Shown here: positions 12,871-25,000 of the stretch, one piece after another
Position numbering within the stretch: the stretch's first letter is position 1
How the letters are laid out: each line of letters begins with the position of its first letter
NCBI GenBank assembly: GCA_933207985.1
Contig: OW240914.1
Span: 205,992,475 to 206,056,474 of the forward strand
Length of the DNA stretch: 64,000 nucleotides
From: Pelobates cultripes
Taxonomy: Eukaryota > Chordata > Amphibia > Anura > Pelobatidae
Direction: 5' to 3'
The notes under the pieces: model-generated
Seen by the model: the letters and a program-made list of their open reading frames with translations, nothing else
Databases searched by the model: none
What the model was told of the DNA's origin: nothing
Program-made: the position numbers and the translations under genes

Positions 12871-13704
12871 CAGCTTGTAAGACATTAAATCAAATTGATT
12901 AAATATAATCATAACATTTAAATAAGTCTATATTCTTTAAATCCAAACGCAGATATTTTATATATTCCTATTAGGATTCACAACCCATTGATATAAAATT
13001 CCCACAGAATGGTAAAGAAGTGTTATTTTTTGCAGTAAAAAATATATATTCAGGAAATCCGTGCAGTCATTTTAACACGACAGCATATTCATGTGACACC
13101 TGTGGATTTAGCTGTTGCTGTCTATCACTGTCACTATGTGCACAATCTGGAGAACTGTAGACTGTAAGCTCACATAAGCAGGGCTTTTCCTGCAGTATAA
13201 ATCTTTTTATATCTGTGCTATTCTCATTGAAAATACCCTCCAACCTATACACCTCCTTGGAATATGCTGAAACTTTTTAAAATAATTCTATGTTTTACCT
13301 ACCAAATTAAACTGTAAAAACTCGGGCAAATGTCAGCAGTCAAATATATAAATACTTAAATAAATAGATGACTATTTATCCATTTATCATATAGCCACAC
13401 ATGCGCACTAGCGCTTAACAATACATTATATTTTATGGACAATACAATCTGAACTGACCTTTGTCGAATCTTGGCAAACTACCCACAGTTTATTTCAGTA
13501 GATAAATGCAGAAGAAATACAAGCAAATTGACTTCATTGATTGCTTGCATTGGTATTTGCCATTTTTGAATACAATAATTATCAACTCAACCCGGTGTTT
13601 CACAGACAGAATACCATTTTTTATTTAAAAAAATCACTAAGTCATTCATGAACAATCTTGTATGAATTATGATGACGTTATACATTTTGTAAGGGTAAAA
13701 GACA
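12871..13704. other. Interval without recognised gene
   Basis: AT-rich. A short 'agactgtaagctcacataagcagggc' stretch at 13155-13185 resembles an L2 3' UTR remnant. Nothing else is identified. Confidence 0.4.
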
Positions 13705-14111
13705 TTAAAGGAAAACTCCACTCTGTTGCTCTCCATATTTATTTCTCAAAAAAGTTTAGAACAGTTTGACGGCTCTTGCCATATCTAGTCTTCTTCTGCA
13801 TCGGAAGATGAATGCCGGCAATGAGCTTATCCTTAGTCCAGATCCAGTTGGCAGAACCTTGCTTATTGGCTAAGAGAACTCAACTAACACTTGACACTAA
13901 CTTTCAGCCAATAAGCGCTGCCCTGTAAGAACATCAAGCAGACTCTGAAAGCAAGGGCTTACAGGTACAGCCCCCCAGGGGAACCCAGGTAAGTTGTCAA
14001 ACTAAAAGAGTTTTGATAAATTATAAACTGAGAGGGTGCAGGCACATTTCTGGAACCATAACCCCTAAAGTGGGCTGTAGTGGTTATGATGCTTATGAAG
14101 TGTTCCTTTAA
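13705..14111 (+). mobile_element. TTAA MITE, distinct family (407 bp)
   Basis: It begins TTAAAGGAAAACTCCA and ends TGAAGTGTTCCTTTAA, so the termini are inverted repeats with two or three mismatches bounded by TTAA. There is no coding capacity. The interior contains an 'agccaataagc' inverted pair. It belongs to the same superfamily style as family A but shares no extended interior. Confidence 0.75.
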
Positions 14112-14184
14112 GGACTGTAAAATGACAAATTTCCTTTAGTTGTACCCCCTCGAAAAAAAAAATGCAGAAGTTATGGAAAAAAGA

Positions 14185-14603
14185 TTAAAGGGATACTATA
14201 GGCACCCAGGCCACTCACTGGTCTGTGTGCACTGTCCCAGTTCCTTTAACCCTGCAATTGTAATTATTGCAGTTATTGATAAACTGCAATAATTACCTTG
14301 CAGGGTTAACTCCACCTCTAGTGGATGTCTACCAGACAGCCACTAGAGGGAGTTCCAGGTTGATAGGCGACTGGTAACCTAACTTACGCTGGACATCCTT
14401 ACGTCCAGTGTAAATTAGGACGTGCTGGCTAACGTCGATGAAGGACGAGCAGGCGCATCAGTGCTTGAATCAGGTAAGTGACAAAACGGCTTTCAACCCT
14501 TCCAGCGCCATGGGGCAAGTTGACGCGAGGAAGCGGAGCATTGTTGGCCACTGTAGTGCTAGGAAAAGAACTTTGTTATCCTAGCACTATAATTTCCCTT
14601 CAG
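14185..14603 (+). mobile_element. TTAA MITE related to family A
   Basis: Starts TTAAAGGGATACTATAGGCACC. The right end, 'cctagcactataatttccc', gives a matching inverted terminus but the final TTAA is mutated. The interior has a 'gcagttattgataaactgc' hairpin and paired 'ccactagaggg' / 'cctctagtgg' segments typical of the family. Confidence 0.65.
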
Positions 14604-15087
14604 ACAAATTGTCTCTCCAAACTTAATACAAATCAAGCATTACATATTACATCTTTAAAGGATAATTTGGGCTGATATGAGCAAGTCTCCATAATGCAAG
14701 TCTCATGCTCAGCGCGCGTTTCAAAGTGACCTCATATATCTGGTCTTAAAAAAGGATATAACTGTAGTAACATTTCTCATGGTAATTTATGCTGGCCTAG
14801 AACCAAGTAATGGTAATGCTTAATGTTAAACTATAAAGGTTTATTAGCTAAGAGTCTTTTTTATTTAAACAATGCATGTTCCCATGATTTAAAGGGAATT
14901 ATCATTAAAGGATTTATAGTTGTGTTTCTAAACATTCTAAAAACTATTCACAAGACTGCATGTTGGCAAAGTTTAAAACAGTTTTACATAATATATAAAT
15001 GTGTACAAAAGAGGGTTTTTTGTGGGGGGGGCAGTGAGGGGGGAGGTTATAGTACTTCTCGCAGGACCCAAATACTGTTAATTGTGA
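14604..15087. other. Interval without recognised gene
   Basis: AT-rich sequence ending in a G-rich tract near 15024-15048. Nothing is recognised. Confidence 0.4.
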
Positions 15088-15491
15088 TGCTCAGGGTCCC
15101 CTTCCCGCCGGGCTCTAGGGGGTGGAAGGGGTTAAACTTACCTCTTTCTCCAGCGCCGGGCAGGGGACTCTCCTCCTCCTCTCCGCCTCCTCTCCGCCTC
15201 CTCTCCGCCTCCTTGGCTGAATGCGCATGCGCGGCAAGAGCATTCATCCAGTCTCATAGGAAAGCATTCACAATGCTTTCCTATGAACACTGGCGTCTTC
15301 TCACTGTGATTTTCACAGTGAGAAGCGCCTCTAGCGGCTATCAACAAGAGGCTGGGTTAACCCTAATATAAACATAGCAGTTTCTCTGAAACTGCTATGT
15401 TTATAGAAAAAAGGGTTAACCCTAGCTGGACCAGGCAACCAGACCACTTCATTGAGCTGAAATGGTCTGGGTGTCTATAGTGGTCCTTTAA
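15088..15491 (+). mobile_element. TTAA MITE family A copy 2 (left end missing)
   Basis: It matches copy 1 from its 'ctcagggtcccc' section through the CpG-rich core, the CACTGTGATTTTCACAGTG palindrome and the 'cagtttctctgaaactg' hairpin to the right end TATAGTGGTCCTTTAA. The first 80 or so bases, including the left TTAA, are absent. The open frames over it follow the repeat and are not coding. Confidence 0.8.
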
Positions 15492-15526
15492 GGATCATTG
15501 AGATGGGGGCAAAAAAACATATAAAT

Positions 15527-15612
15527 AGATGTGGCGATTTTGTTTATGTGCATGAAAATATTTATGCGTTTTGTACCTAGCTCCCTAATTTAGTATCCTT
15601 AAATATGACAAT
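15527..15612 (+). repeat. Dispersed repeat shared with 18304-18375
   Basis: The section from 'tatgtgcatgaaaat' through 'ctagctccctaatt' to 'atatgacaat' matches 18304-18375 with a few changes. It directly precedes the L1 ORF1 remnant here and could be part of that element's 5' region. Confidence 0.6.
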
Positions 15613-15645
15613 CATTCACATGCCCCCTGCAACACCCCAGTGACT

Positions 15646-16290
15646 ATGGGGCAAAGCACACAGAAATCACAACCTAGTTCCTCTGCTGAACAACCCGATA
15701 TAGGGGGCTACCACAGTGGCAGGCACAACCTAAGATAGCCACAGACTGGAGGCACACTCCACATTGGCACCACCTCGATCTCCAGCCCACTCACTTGCAC
15801 ACATGGCAGCTGAGCCTCAGAGTGCTCTGCTCAAATCCATAGCAGTTCAAGGTGACACTGCCCTTGCTACTAAATGGTACTTGCATAACTGGTTGCAGGA
15901 TATCCAGAAACTGCTGTCAGCAGACCTGAGAATACTCAAGGCAGATATGCAAAATGTTAATGACAGAGTGCAAACAATGGAGGAGGATATAATTGATATT
16001 CAAAGAGTTATGTCCACCATGAAAGACACATTACAACAACTACAAACACTCAACAGGTGTTCCCAGTGCAGCTATTTTTTTAAGACTTGACTAGGGCCAC
16101 ACTTCAATGGAATACGTCCCTGGGCCAACTCACAAACCACCTGCGCACCACTGGGGTGCCCTACTATTGGGGATGCCAAGATCCTTCATAGTCACCAACA
16201 ATGGGACCATGCATAGAATTCTTTCTGTAGCACAAGTGCCTGCACTTCTTGCAACTCTAGGACTCTAAGATCCACTCACTGATACAACCA
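15646..16290 (+). pseudogene. L1-type ORF1 pseudogene, internally deleted
   Basis: An ATG at 15646 opens a short polar N-terminal frame (MGQSTQKSQPSSSAEQ). A frameshift leads into a 108-codon frame (15764-16090) whose second half, DLRILKADMQNVNDRVQTME onward, is a heptad-rich coiled coil as in L1 ORF1 proteins. The RRM domain expected next is missing. A further frame to about 16270 has the ORF1 C-terminal pattern (SFIVTNNGTMHR, then AQVPALLATLGL). L1 ORF1 proteins trimerise and coat the element RNA; this copy is broken by a deletion and frameshifts. I infer an L1 lineage from the layout. Confidence 0.65.
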
Positions 16291-17223
16291 CGCAGACCCC
16301 TGCTCAGGTCTGGGATTCTGCCAACACAGTGTCTTTAAACTCAAGGTCTGAAGTAACACCAAGCCCAGTCCCTGACTGTGGTTGAAGAAGAATAAGCCCA
16401 GAACTGCACTGCTGGAGACCCTGCCGCCTATATTTGCTATTAGATCTCTTTTTGTGCCTTTCTTTTGGATTTTTGCAAAATGTTGTACTTTGCTTGTACC
16501 TCTCTTAACCTAGTGATATACACAACACAAATGGGTTTAGCATGTATCATAGCTGTATTAGTGAGCTAGTCCTAGGGCCACGTGTCCTGATATGATATGA
16601 TGACGGCCAAATTGCATATATTTATCTTGCTTAAGGGTATCTAGACATCCCAAATAGTCTATGGCTCTCCTGGCAACAACACACCTACTTTAACTAGCCC
16701 ACTTAAGTTCACCCACATGAAGTTAGTTATGTTTAACATATCTCATGTTGATTTCTAGTGATGCATTTGGCCTAAGAAGTCGAATTCTTATTATTTCTAG
16801 TTTCATGTTTTGGTTTGTCGGCCAAAATCACTCCTGAGACAGCCACATTAATTAGGGATTACCAGCAATCCTATGTCCTAAAATGTACCCACTGAACCCC
16901 ATTTTTCTACCTGCCTTTAATTATTTCTGATCTCGCTGGCAATCAGATGGAGCTTTCGACATGTAGGCTTTGTAAGTTACTATCCAACATTTTTAAATGT
17001 TCTCTGATTCTCATTCATGTTTGCTTTTTCTTATTATTTTCTTTTCTTTTAATCTCTGAGCCTGGAATTGAGAACTCACTCTAATATATCTACATATACT
17101 ATACGATAACATTACTTTTGCTACACCATGCCAATGACAATCGCTAGGACATTATCATTTTGTACTTCATTTAAAATGAGGTTTCTATGTTCAATACTAT
17201 TTGTACAACATATCGAGCTAAGA
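16291..17223. other. Probable LINE spacer, then unannotated DNA
   Basis: The first few hundred bases probably continue the LINE's ORF1-ORF2 spacer. I could not find endonuclease or RT motifs, so the element seems to be cut off. Nothing else is recognised. Confidence 0.35.
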
Positions 17224-17359
17224 CAGGGGTGGGCAATCTGCAGCCCTCCAGATGTTTTGGACTACATCTCCCATAATACTCCTAGGGCCATAATGCTAGC
17301 AAAGCATCAAGGGAGATGCAGTCCAAAACATCTGGAGGGCCGCAGATTGCCCACCACTG
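17224..17359 (+). mobile_element. 136-bp palindromic hAT MITE with 8-bp TSD
   Basis: It starts CAGGGGTGGGCAATCTGC and ends GCAGATTGCCCACCACTG, a near-perfect inverted repeat along almost its whole length. It can fold into one long hairpin. AGCTAAGA occurs at 17216-17223 and again at 17360-17367, a perfect 8-bp target duplication typical of hAT elements. It has no coding capacity. The good preservation suggests a fairly recent insertion compared with the related copy at 3286. Confidence 0.92.
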
Positions 17360-17367
17360 AGCTAAGA

Positions 17368-18067
17368 TATTCATGTGATACCTTATTATGCTTAAAAAGT
17401 GCTTGTGCTGCTTCTTTCACGTGCCTCAATAATAAAAAAGAGATTGACAAAAATAATCTAACAAGCTTTTGCCAACTAACTCTGGAACTAAAATTCAGGG
17501 TACAGTGGATAGAAGCTTAGGTCCCCTATATAGTCAAGCCAGCGGCAGCGGAAACATTAGCAGCATTTTAAATTGGCACTAACAGCTGAGCCTCTAATAC
17601 ATCTGGTTTATATTCAGTTGTTCATCTGACGTTTGATGATTAACAAACCTGTATTTTTACAGCATGTGGTGATTAGCATAAACTGACGTAAACCAGTCTC
17701 ACAAAAAAAAAAATAAGAAGTGGAATGGTTTACATCTAAGTTATGGGAAATCATTTTTACTAGAGAACGCATACATCAGATGTCATTTCACACAGCACAA
17801 GCTGCAACTTCTGTAATTGCTATGAGTAATCTATCTCCCTTTCACCTTACTCCCTCCTCTTCCATTGCCTGCTACTGATTCTCCAACAGAAAATTCTAAT
17901 CCAGAAATCATTTTTATTTTTCCAAAGATAAAGTTACTGGCTTAGAAAGACAACAAGGAACTAGCATTTGCTTCACAGCAATGGAATCTAGAAACAAGTT
18001 CCAAAACCGGCAGACATTTTAAATGAAATATATTTTCTATGAGAAAAAAAAAGAGGACGATAAGATT
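17368..18067. other. Interval without recognised gene
   Basis: AT-rich. No coding similarity or classified repeat is seen. Confidence 0.45.
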
Positions 18068-18312
18068 TTTAATAAAAAGAAAATAATTGTGTGTGTGTGT
18101 CTGATATTATGTGTGAGTGTGTATTTCTGTGATTATTTGTGTATGTCTGATTGTGTGTGTTTATGTGTAATTGTGTTGGTGTGTATGTATGTATGTGTGT
18201 CTGTGATTTTGTGTTCATATATCTGTGTGTATGTCTGTGATTATGTGTATATCTGTGGTTATGTGTATGTATGTCTATGATTATGTATGTATATATCTGA
18301 TTATGTGTGTGC
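18068..18312 (+). repeat. TG-rich minisatellite (TGTGATTATGTGTATGTC-like)
   Basis: Imperfect tandem units such as tgtgattatgtgtatgtctg. Frames on both strands (85 and 81 codons, Cys/Val/Tyr or His/Thr/Asn-rich) are repeat translations. Confidence 0.85.
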
Positions 18313-18375
18313 ATGAAAATGTTTATGTGTTTAGTAGCTAGCTCCCTAGTTTGCTATCCGCAATATGACAATGCC
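18304..18375 (+). repeat. Second copy of the 15527 dispersed repeat
   Basis: Runs from 'tatgtgtgtgcatgaaaat' through 'gctagctccctagtttgctatcc' to 'aatatgacaat', matching 15527-15612. Here it follows a TG minisatellite directly. Element class unknown. Confidence 0.6.
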
Positions 18376-19097
18376 ACATAAGGATAGAAAATAAGAGAGT
18401 TATCTACTAAACAGATGAGAGAACAAAATTAAAAGAGGTGTAATTATGCAGTCCAAAACAATAATTCCCTGTGACTGGTGTGAATTCTGTGCAATTTGGT
18501 GTCTGACATCAGTATGCATAGCATGCTGGTGCCAGACAGCCAATGGCGGACCATTATCAGTCAGCCCGGCCACTCTCTTTAAGAGTAGTCCTGCCACTTT
18601 TGATGGTGGGCCCATCCCTTTGAAAGGCAGGCTCACTAACTAGATGGGCCAACCAGCTGACTGCACAGAGCCTGCTGTGTTTCCTACCCACCAGTGGAAA
18701 GAACTGCCAGTGCAGCCGCACTTCAGCCCATGTGCTGAGCAGGCCCTTTGGGTGGGTCATGCACTTAGCGCATTGCTAAATCCATATAGAACTGCGATGC
18801 TGGGAGAAAGCCTGTAACTTCCTCCCAGATACAGAGGGACCCGTGACGCAGTTTGACTCAGAGAAGGTGGTGACACAGGCAGGAGGGGAGGTAGAAGCAG
18901 CAAAGAGTATGTTTTCCAGCCAGTACGACCCAAGTAAGCCACCCTCCTGCACATAAAAAGGTAGGCAAACATTTTTCCTTGGTGTCGCCCATCTAGGCAA
19001 GAGATTTTTAGGTCTTAGCTTGTTGTATGTTTTTCTTTCTGTTTATGTAATAATTATTGCCTGTTTTGTTTGTTTTCTCTTGTAAATGTAATACAAT
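18376..19097. other. Moderately GC-rich unclassified sequence
   Basis: Between about 18440 and 18990 the sequence is richer in GC and looks repeat-derived (for example 'ggtgggcccatccctttgaaaggcaggc'). I cannot assign a family, and the overlapping open frames have no protein-like similarity. Confidence 0.35.
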
Positions 19098-19282
19098 TAC
19101 TGTATATACTCGAGTATAAGTCGACCCGAATATAAGTCGAGACCCCTAATTTTACCCCAAAAAACTGGGAAAACGTATTGACTCGAGTATAAGACTAGGG
19201 TGGGAAATGCATCAGCTACTGGTAAATTTCTAAATAAAATTAGATCCCCAAAAACTTATATTAATTGAATATTTATTTACAG

Positions 19283-19745
19283 TGTGTGTATATAATGAAT
19301 GCAGTGTGTGTGTGTATGAATGCAGTGTGTGTGTGTATATGAGTGCAGTGTGTGTGTATATGAGTGCAGTGTGTGTATGAGTGCAGTGTGTGTGTGTGTG
19401 TGTGTATGAATGCAGTGAGTGTGTGTATGAGTGCAGTGTGTATATGAATGCAGTGTGTGTATGAATGCAGTGTGTGTGTATGAGTGCAGTGTGTGTGTAT
19501 GAGTGCAGTGTGTATGAATGCAGTGTGTGTGTATAAATGCAGTGTGTGTGTGTATGTGTGCAGTGTGTGTGAGTGCAGTGTGTGTGTGTGTATGAGTGCG
19601 GTGTGTGTGTGTATATGAGTGCAGTGTGTGTGTGTATGAATGCAGTGTGTGTGTATGAGTGCAGTGTGTGTGTGTATGAGTGCCGTGTGTGTATGAGTGC
19701 AGTGTGTGTGTGTATGAGTGCAGTGTGTGTATGTGTATGTGATGC
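19283..19745 (+). repeat. Minisatellite GAGTGCAGTGTGTGTGTGTAT
   Basis: About 20 imperfect units of gagtgcagtgtgtgtgtat or gaatgcagtgtgtgtgtat, with variable TG number. The 164-codon minus-strand frame (His-Thr-Leu-Ser-Tyr) is the repeat translated and not a gene. Confidence 0.92.
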
Positions 19746-20284
19746 AGAGCCTTGGTGGGGGGGGTGGGCATTTTTATTATTTTTTTATATTATTATTATT
19801 ATTTTAATATTTATTTTTTATATTATTATTATTTTAATATTTATTTTTTTATATTATTTAAATTTTTATGTTATTTTTTTTCGTCCCCCCTCCCTGCTTG
19901 TTAGCTGGCCAGGGAGGGGGGCTCTCATTACCTGGTGGCCCAGTGGATGGGCTGTGTAGGAGGGGGGTGGCAGGAAGCGTTTACTTACCTTTCCTGCAGC
20001 TCCTGTCGGCTCCCTTCTCTCTCCTCCGGTCTGGTCAGCTCCCGTGTCAGCTCCACTGCCGCGCGGAGCGTTGCCACAGGCTCTGACCCCGTGGCTCTCG
20101 CAAGACTTATAGTGGAGAAGAAGGGAGCTGACCGGACCGGAGGAGAGAGAAGGGAGCTGCAGGAAAGGTAAGTTACAGCTCTCTGCCAGCCCCCAACAGG
20201 ACCGCCGGGCATGTAATGAGCCCGGCTGTCCTGGTCTGTATTATGGCAATGTAAGTTGCCATAATACAGACACTCACTCGAGTA

Positions 20285-20341
20285 TAAGACGAGTGGGGGT
20301 TTTTCAGCACAAAAAATGTGCCGAAAAACTCGTCTTATACT
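20285..20341. other. Strong hairpin at right end of the 19098 element
   Basis: GTATAAGACGAG and a CAGCACA/TGTGCCG pair fold back on CTCGTCTTATAC with a short central loop (about 24 paired bases). Such subterminal hairpins are typical of transposon ends bound by transposase. The function here is inferred only from position. Confidence 0.7.
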
Positions 20342-20494
20342 TGAGTATATACGGTCTTCCATTCCAATGACAAGGGTACATGCAAATAAATTACTATATT
20401 CACACACACACACATACATACTCCATACAAACTTACTTACATTCAAACACACAAGCACTGCTCGCAAATGCAACTCTGGGATGGACAAATTATA

Positions 20495-22054
20495 CAGGGA
20501 GTGCAGAATTATTAGGCAAATGAGTATTTTGACCACATCATCCTCTTTATGCATGTTGTCTTACTCCAAGCTGTATAGGCTTGGAAGCCTACTACCAATT
20601 AAGCATATTAGGTGATGTGCATCTCTGTAATGAGAAGGGGTGTGGTCTAATGACATCAACACCCTATATCAGGTGTGCATAATTATTAGGCAACTTCCTT
20701 TCCTTTGGCAAAATGGGTCAAAAGAAGGACTTGACAGGCTCAGAAAAGTCAAAAATAGTGAGATATCTTGCAGAGGGATGCAGCACTCTTAAAATTGCAA
20801 AGCTTCTGAAGCGTGATCATCGAACAATCAAGCGTTTCATTCAAAATAGTCAACAGGGTCGCAAGAAGCGTGTGGAAAAACCAAGGCGCAAAATAACTGC
20901 CCATGAACTGAGAAAAGTCAAGCGTGCAGCTGCCACGATGCCACTTGCCACCAGTTTGGCCATATTTCAGAGCTGCAACATCACTGGAGTGCCCAAAAGC
21001 ACAAGGTGTGCAATACTCAGAGACATGGCCAAGGTAAGAAAGGCTGAAAGACGACCACCACTGAACAAGACACACAAGCTGAAACGTCAAGACTGGGCCA
21101 AGAAATATCTCAAGACTGATTTTTCTAAGGTTTTATGGACTGATGAAATGAGAGTGAATCTTGATGGGCCAGATGGATGGGCCCGTGGCTGGATTGGTAA
21201 AGGGCAGAGAGCTCCAGTCCGACTCAGACGCCAGCAAGGTGGAGGTGGAGTACTGGTTTGGGCTGGTATCATCAAAGATGAGCTTGTGGGGCCTTTTCGG
21301 GTTGAGGATGGAGTCAAGCTCAACTCCCAGTCCTACTGCCAGTTCCTGGAAGACACCTTCTTCAAGCAGTGGTACAGGAAGAAGTCTGCATCCTTCAAGA
21401 AAAACATGATTTTCATGCAGGACAATGCTCCATCACACGCGTCCAAGTACTCCACAGCGTGGCTGGCAAGAAAGGGTATAAAAGAAGAAAATCTAATGAC
21501 ATGGCCTCCTTGTTCACCTGATCTGAACCCCATTGAGAACCTGTGGTCCATCATCAAATGTGAGATTTACAAGGAGGGAAAACAGTACACCTCTCTGAAC
21601 AGTGTCTGGGAGGCTGTGGTTGCTGCTGCACGCAATGTTGATGGTGAACAGATCAAAACACTGACAGAATCCATGGATGGCAGGCTTTTGAGTGTCCTTG
21701 CAAAGAAAGGTGGCTATATTGGTCACTAATTTGTTTTTGTTTTGTTTTTGAATGTCAGAAATGTATATTTGTGAATGTTGAGATGTTATATTGGTTTCAC
21801 TGGTAATAATAAATAATTGAAATGGGTATATATTTGTTTTTTGTTAAGTTGCCTAATAATTATGCACAGTAATAGTCACCTGCACACACAGATATCCCCC
21901 TAACATAGCTATAACTAAAAACAAACTAAAAACTACTTCCAAAAATATTCAGCTTTGATATTGAGTTTTTTGGGTTCATTGAGAACATGGTTGTTGTTCA
22001 ATAATAAAATTAATCCTCAAAAATACAACTTGCCTAATAATTCTGCACTCCCTG
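20495..22054 (+). mobile_element. Intact Tc1/mariner transposon (1560 bp)
   Basis: Ends are CAGGGAGTGCAGAATTATTA and its exact complement over at least 25 bp, flanked by TA on both sides (20493-20494, 22055-22056). An inner copy of the end motif (TGCATAATTATTAGGCAACT) lies about 180 bp in from the left end, and its complement lies at 21846-21868. That gives the IR/DR layout, with two transposase sites per end. A single uninterrupted transposase gene fills the middle. Full length, matched ends and an open frame mark it as the youngest-looking autonomous element in the window. Confidence 0.95.
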
Positions 22055-25000
22055 TATATCCCCAGCTGGCAGAGCATCGTGCGAGTTGTATGACAGAGAT
22101 TTATGTTTTGTCCACCCTTGCCCAAAAACATTCTTTCATTCCAACACACAACTCTACATTAACTCTGCCACTGCTGCCCACCTCCATATTTTAATAACAT
22201 GTCAAATTATGCTATAGTTACAATTATCTTCCATCTTAATAGGGATTTAGATTCATTGTTGTCAAGTGAAAGCTTTATTTCACAGGCTGTTATATCGCTA
22301 ATGGAATCCTACAAAAGTAAGTAGCAAGCATATAAGTACCGCACAATAACATACTCTTCAGTAAACTGAAAGTAAAGCAAAAGTGCCAATCCATACTTTG
22401 GATAAAACACATCTTGATTTTATGAATAATGCTTTATTTGTGGAGGTTATGCTAAAAGGGTTACTAACTGCTAGAACCCATTTTAGTGCTTATAATGCCA
22501 GGAGTACCATCGCAGTATTCCTTGGTATGAGTGCAAACTGGTTTCCAAGGGCACCGAGCAACTATGAATGGCGGCTGAATCAGTGGTGTATCCTGGTTTT
22601 GTGCTGCCTTAGGCTATTTTAAGAAGCTCCACCTGAGTTATGTATGTATATTGTTGATTTTAAAGTGGTAAGGGGGACACCACTTTGAGGTGTATAGAGC
22701 TTCGTATTGATTACCTTCCACACTGTGCACACATTTGTTATACAATCACTCACATTAACTTTTTTTTTAATCCCCCCCCCCAGCCTCCTTACCTTTGGGA
22801 GTGCTGGGGGGGTGTCTCTCTCTCCCTGGTGGTCCAGTGGCTGCCGGTCGGGCTGGGCGGCTCTGGCTGCTGTGCGGGCGGCTGGCGAGGGAGCTGAGCA
22901 GACCGCTCAGAGGAAGTGCTCCCTCGCCAGCCGCCCACCTGCCAGCGCCGCCCGCCCGCTTGGCATGTCTGTTAGCCGCGAGGCTAACTAGGCATTCGCC
23001 CTGGGCATTTGGGGGCGGCTCCCTGAAAAATGCCGCCCAAGGCAAATGCCTTGTTTGCCTCGCGGCTAATACGTCCCTGGGCTGAATAACATCCAGCTTC
23101 AGCTGGGCTGCAGAAACGAGCACTCAGCCAATGAATGAGTGCCTGTTCACAGAATATGCACAAGATTAAAGTGGTTCTGTCACCAAAAATAAACTTTATC
23201 TAATCTGCTTCTATACAGCTACCTTTGCCTAAATCTCTTTTACTTTTTTCAAGAGAGCTCAAGTTGCAGTAAAATACATAAGGACAAATAGTGACTATTC
23301 TTCCTTATGTACAGCAGTCAAAATGTGACAATCAGTGAAACTTAAACAAGGTTCTGTTTCAGTTACCAAGCAAACAGCAGACATCATGGGCACAGGAGAG
23401 TAAAACAATGACTGCTCACAAATATTGAGATCTGGAAAAAGGAAGAATATATTGGAGCAGACTTGTTCCCCATTTGGTTGCCTGTACCCCCCTTGTTTGT
23501 TTCCCGAATGAAGACCAGTGTTCCCCTTTTTCTACCCCCTGAACACTGACCACCCCCTGGCTTGTTAACTGCAAAGAAGTAATCAGCTCAACTACTTTCC
23601 TTGGGTGCCTGCCATTCATATAACCAAACACACGTGCTCTAGTGAATGGTGGCCATTTTTGTCTCCCGAACATAGGCAATGGTACATGGTCATTGAATGT
23701 CTGGAACTCCTTTCGGATACATGATCCTGCGAACCCCGAGGAAAACTGTACCACTGCCTGTTCCGCTTACAGATGAATTAGGAGAGCGCTGTTTAGGAGA
23801 AAGATACTACCGACTGGGAGGAGCAGTTGCTCTCTAAGAGCCACAGGAAGCATTAGTTGGTGTTTGCACAGGAACTCCCGAAAGTTGACCGCCCGTTGCC
23901 TCTTTTTCTCTGGAACTGTTTTGGGTTACTACCTGGTGACTGGCCCACTGAATGGATCTGAGCGCTACTTGGAAAACTTGGGCGCTCAAATACGGGCCAT
24001 TTGGTGATATAAGACTTATAGGGTTCCTGTGTATTTTGAATGTATTTTTGTATATTTTATGCATGGTTCCCTGTAACAGAGAGATAATTGAATTACCAGT
24101 CTTTTAGGATTTAAATAACTTTGTTTATTACAGCCCTAGTCACGCCTCCCTGTGTGTGACTTGCACAGTCTTCCTAAGTATTTCCTAAAAAGGAACCTCT
24201 ATATTTTAGATTCTGTTATCGTGCAGTCTGTTTAAATTTAGCACAGTCTGTTTAATTTCTCATCTACTGCTCTATTAATAGCCCCCTGAGCCTGCAGGAG
24301 CCTGCTCTGTGTGATTAACTTTTAATTTACAGAGCAGGAGATAAAAACGTCTAAAGCAAGTTAACATCTGATTGAAAATTAAATAATTTTTTTCATGCAG
24401 GCTGTGTGAATCACCATCAGAGGAGGTGTGGATAGAACTTCATAAACAAAAGTCCTAAATGGCAGATAATGGAGCAGTGAGATTGCAGGGAAATGATCTA
24501 TACACTAAAACTGTTTCATTAAGCTAAAGTTATAGTGATGCCAATAGTGTCCCTCTAAGTAGTGACAAGCTAAAATAGTAAAAACTGCAGACATCAAGGA
24601 TCATAGCACTTCATTCCAGTTTATTGGGATACCTGGTGTCTCACACAATCCAGAGATTTGTATACTTTCTATCAACCCTGAGTCTGAAAACTATGCATAT
24701 AAAATGTAGACTACATATAAGCCACTTCTGATTACATAGGTGCCACACAATTAGGGATGTATTTATTTCACCAGATGAATTAGCCAGGGACAGTTCATCC
24801 TCAGGAACTTGCTGTCTCTGACGTGGGGCCAATGCCTGGCAGGAGACTATTCTATCGGAGGAAAACACAGCTAAGCTGTTTTAGGGGATACACAAACATA
24901 GTCTATTTGCAATTTGTATCCACAACAAAACTACATACAATCTGTGTGTTACATAGAGTAGTAAACTGTTGCTGTTCATTTGTATTGTACTGCAGCAGCT

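Larger units (their letters stand above)
19098..20355 (+). mobile_element. 1.26-kb inverted-repeat DNA element (class uncertain)
   Basis: The left end reads ACTGTATATACTCGAGTATA and the right end, reverse-complemented, ACCGTATATACTCAAGTATA: inverted termini with about two mismatches in 22 bp. The CGAGTATAAG motif repeats several times inside both ends. The interior holds a TG minisatellite, an AT-rich stretch, an inverted pair (ggagctgcaggaaaggtaag against its complement, 19985-20175) and a terminal hairpin. There is no transposase. I recognise this as a widespread vertebrate repeat end but cannot name its superfamily, and no clear target duplication is visible. Confidence 0.7.
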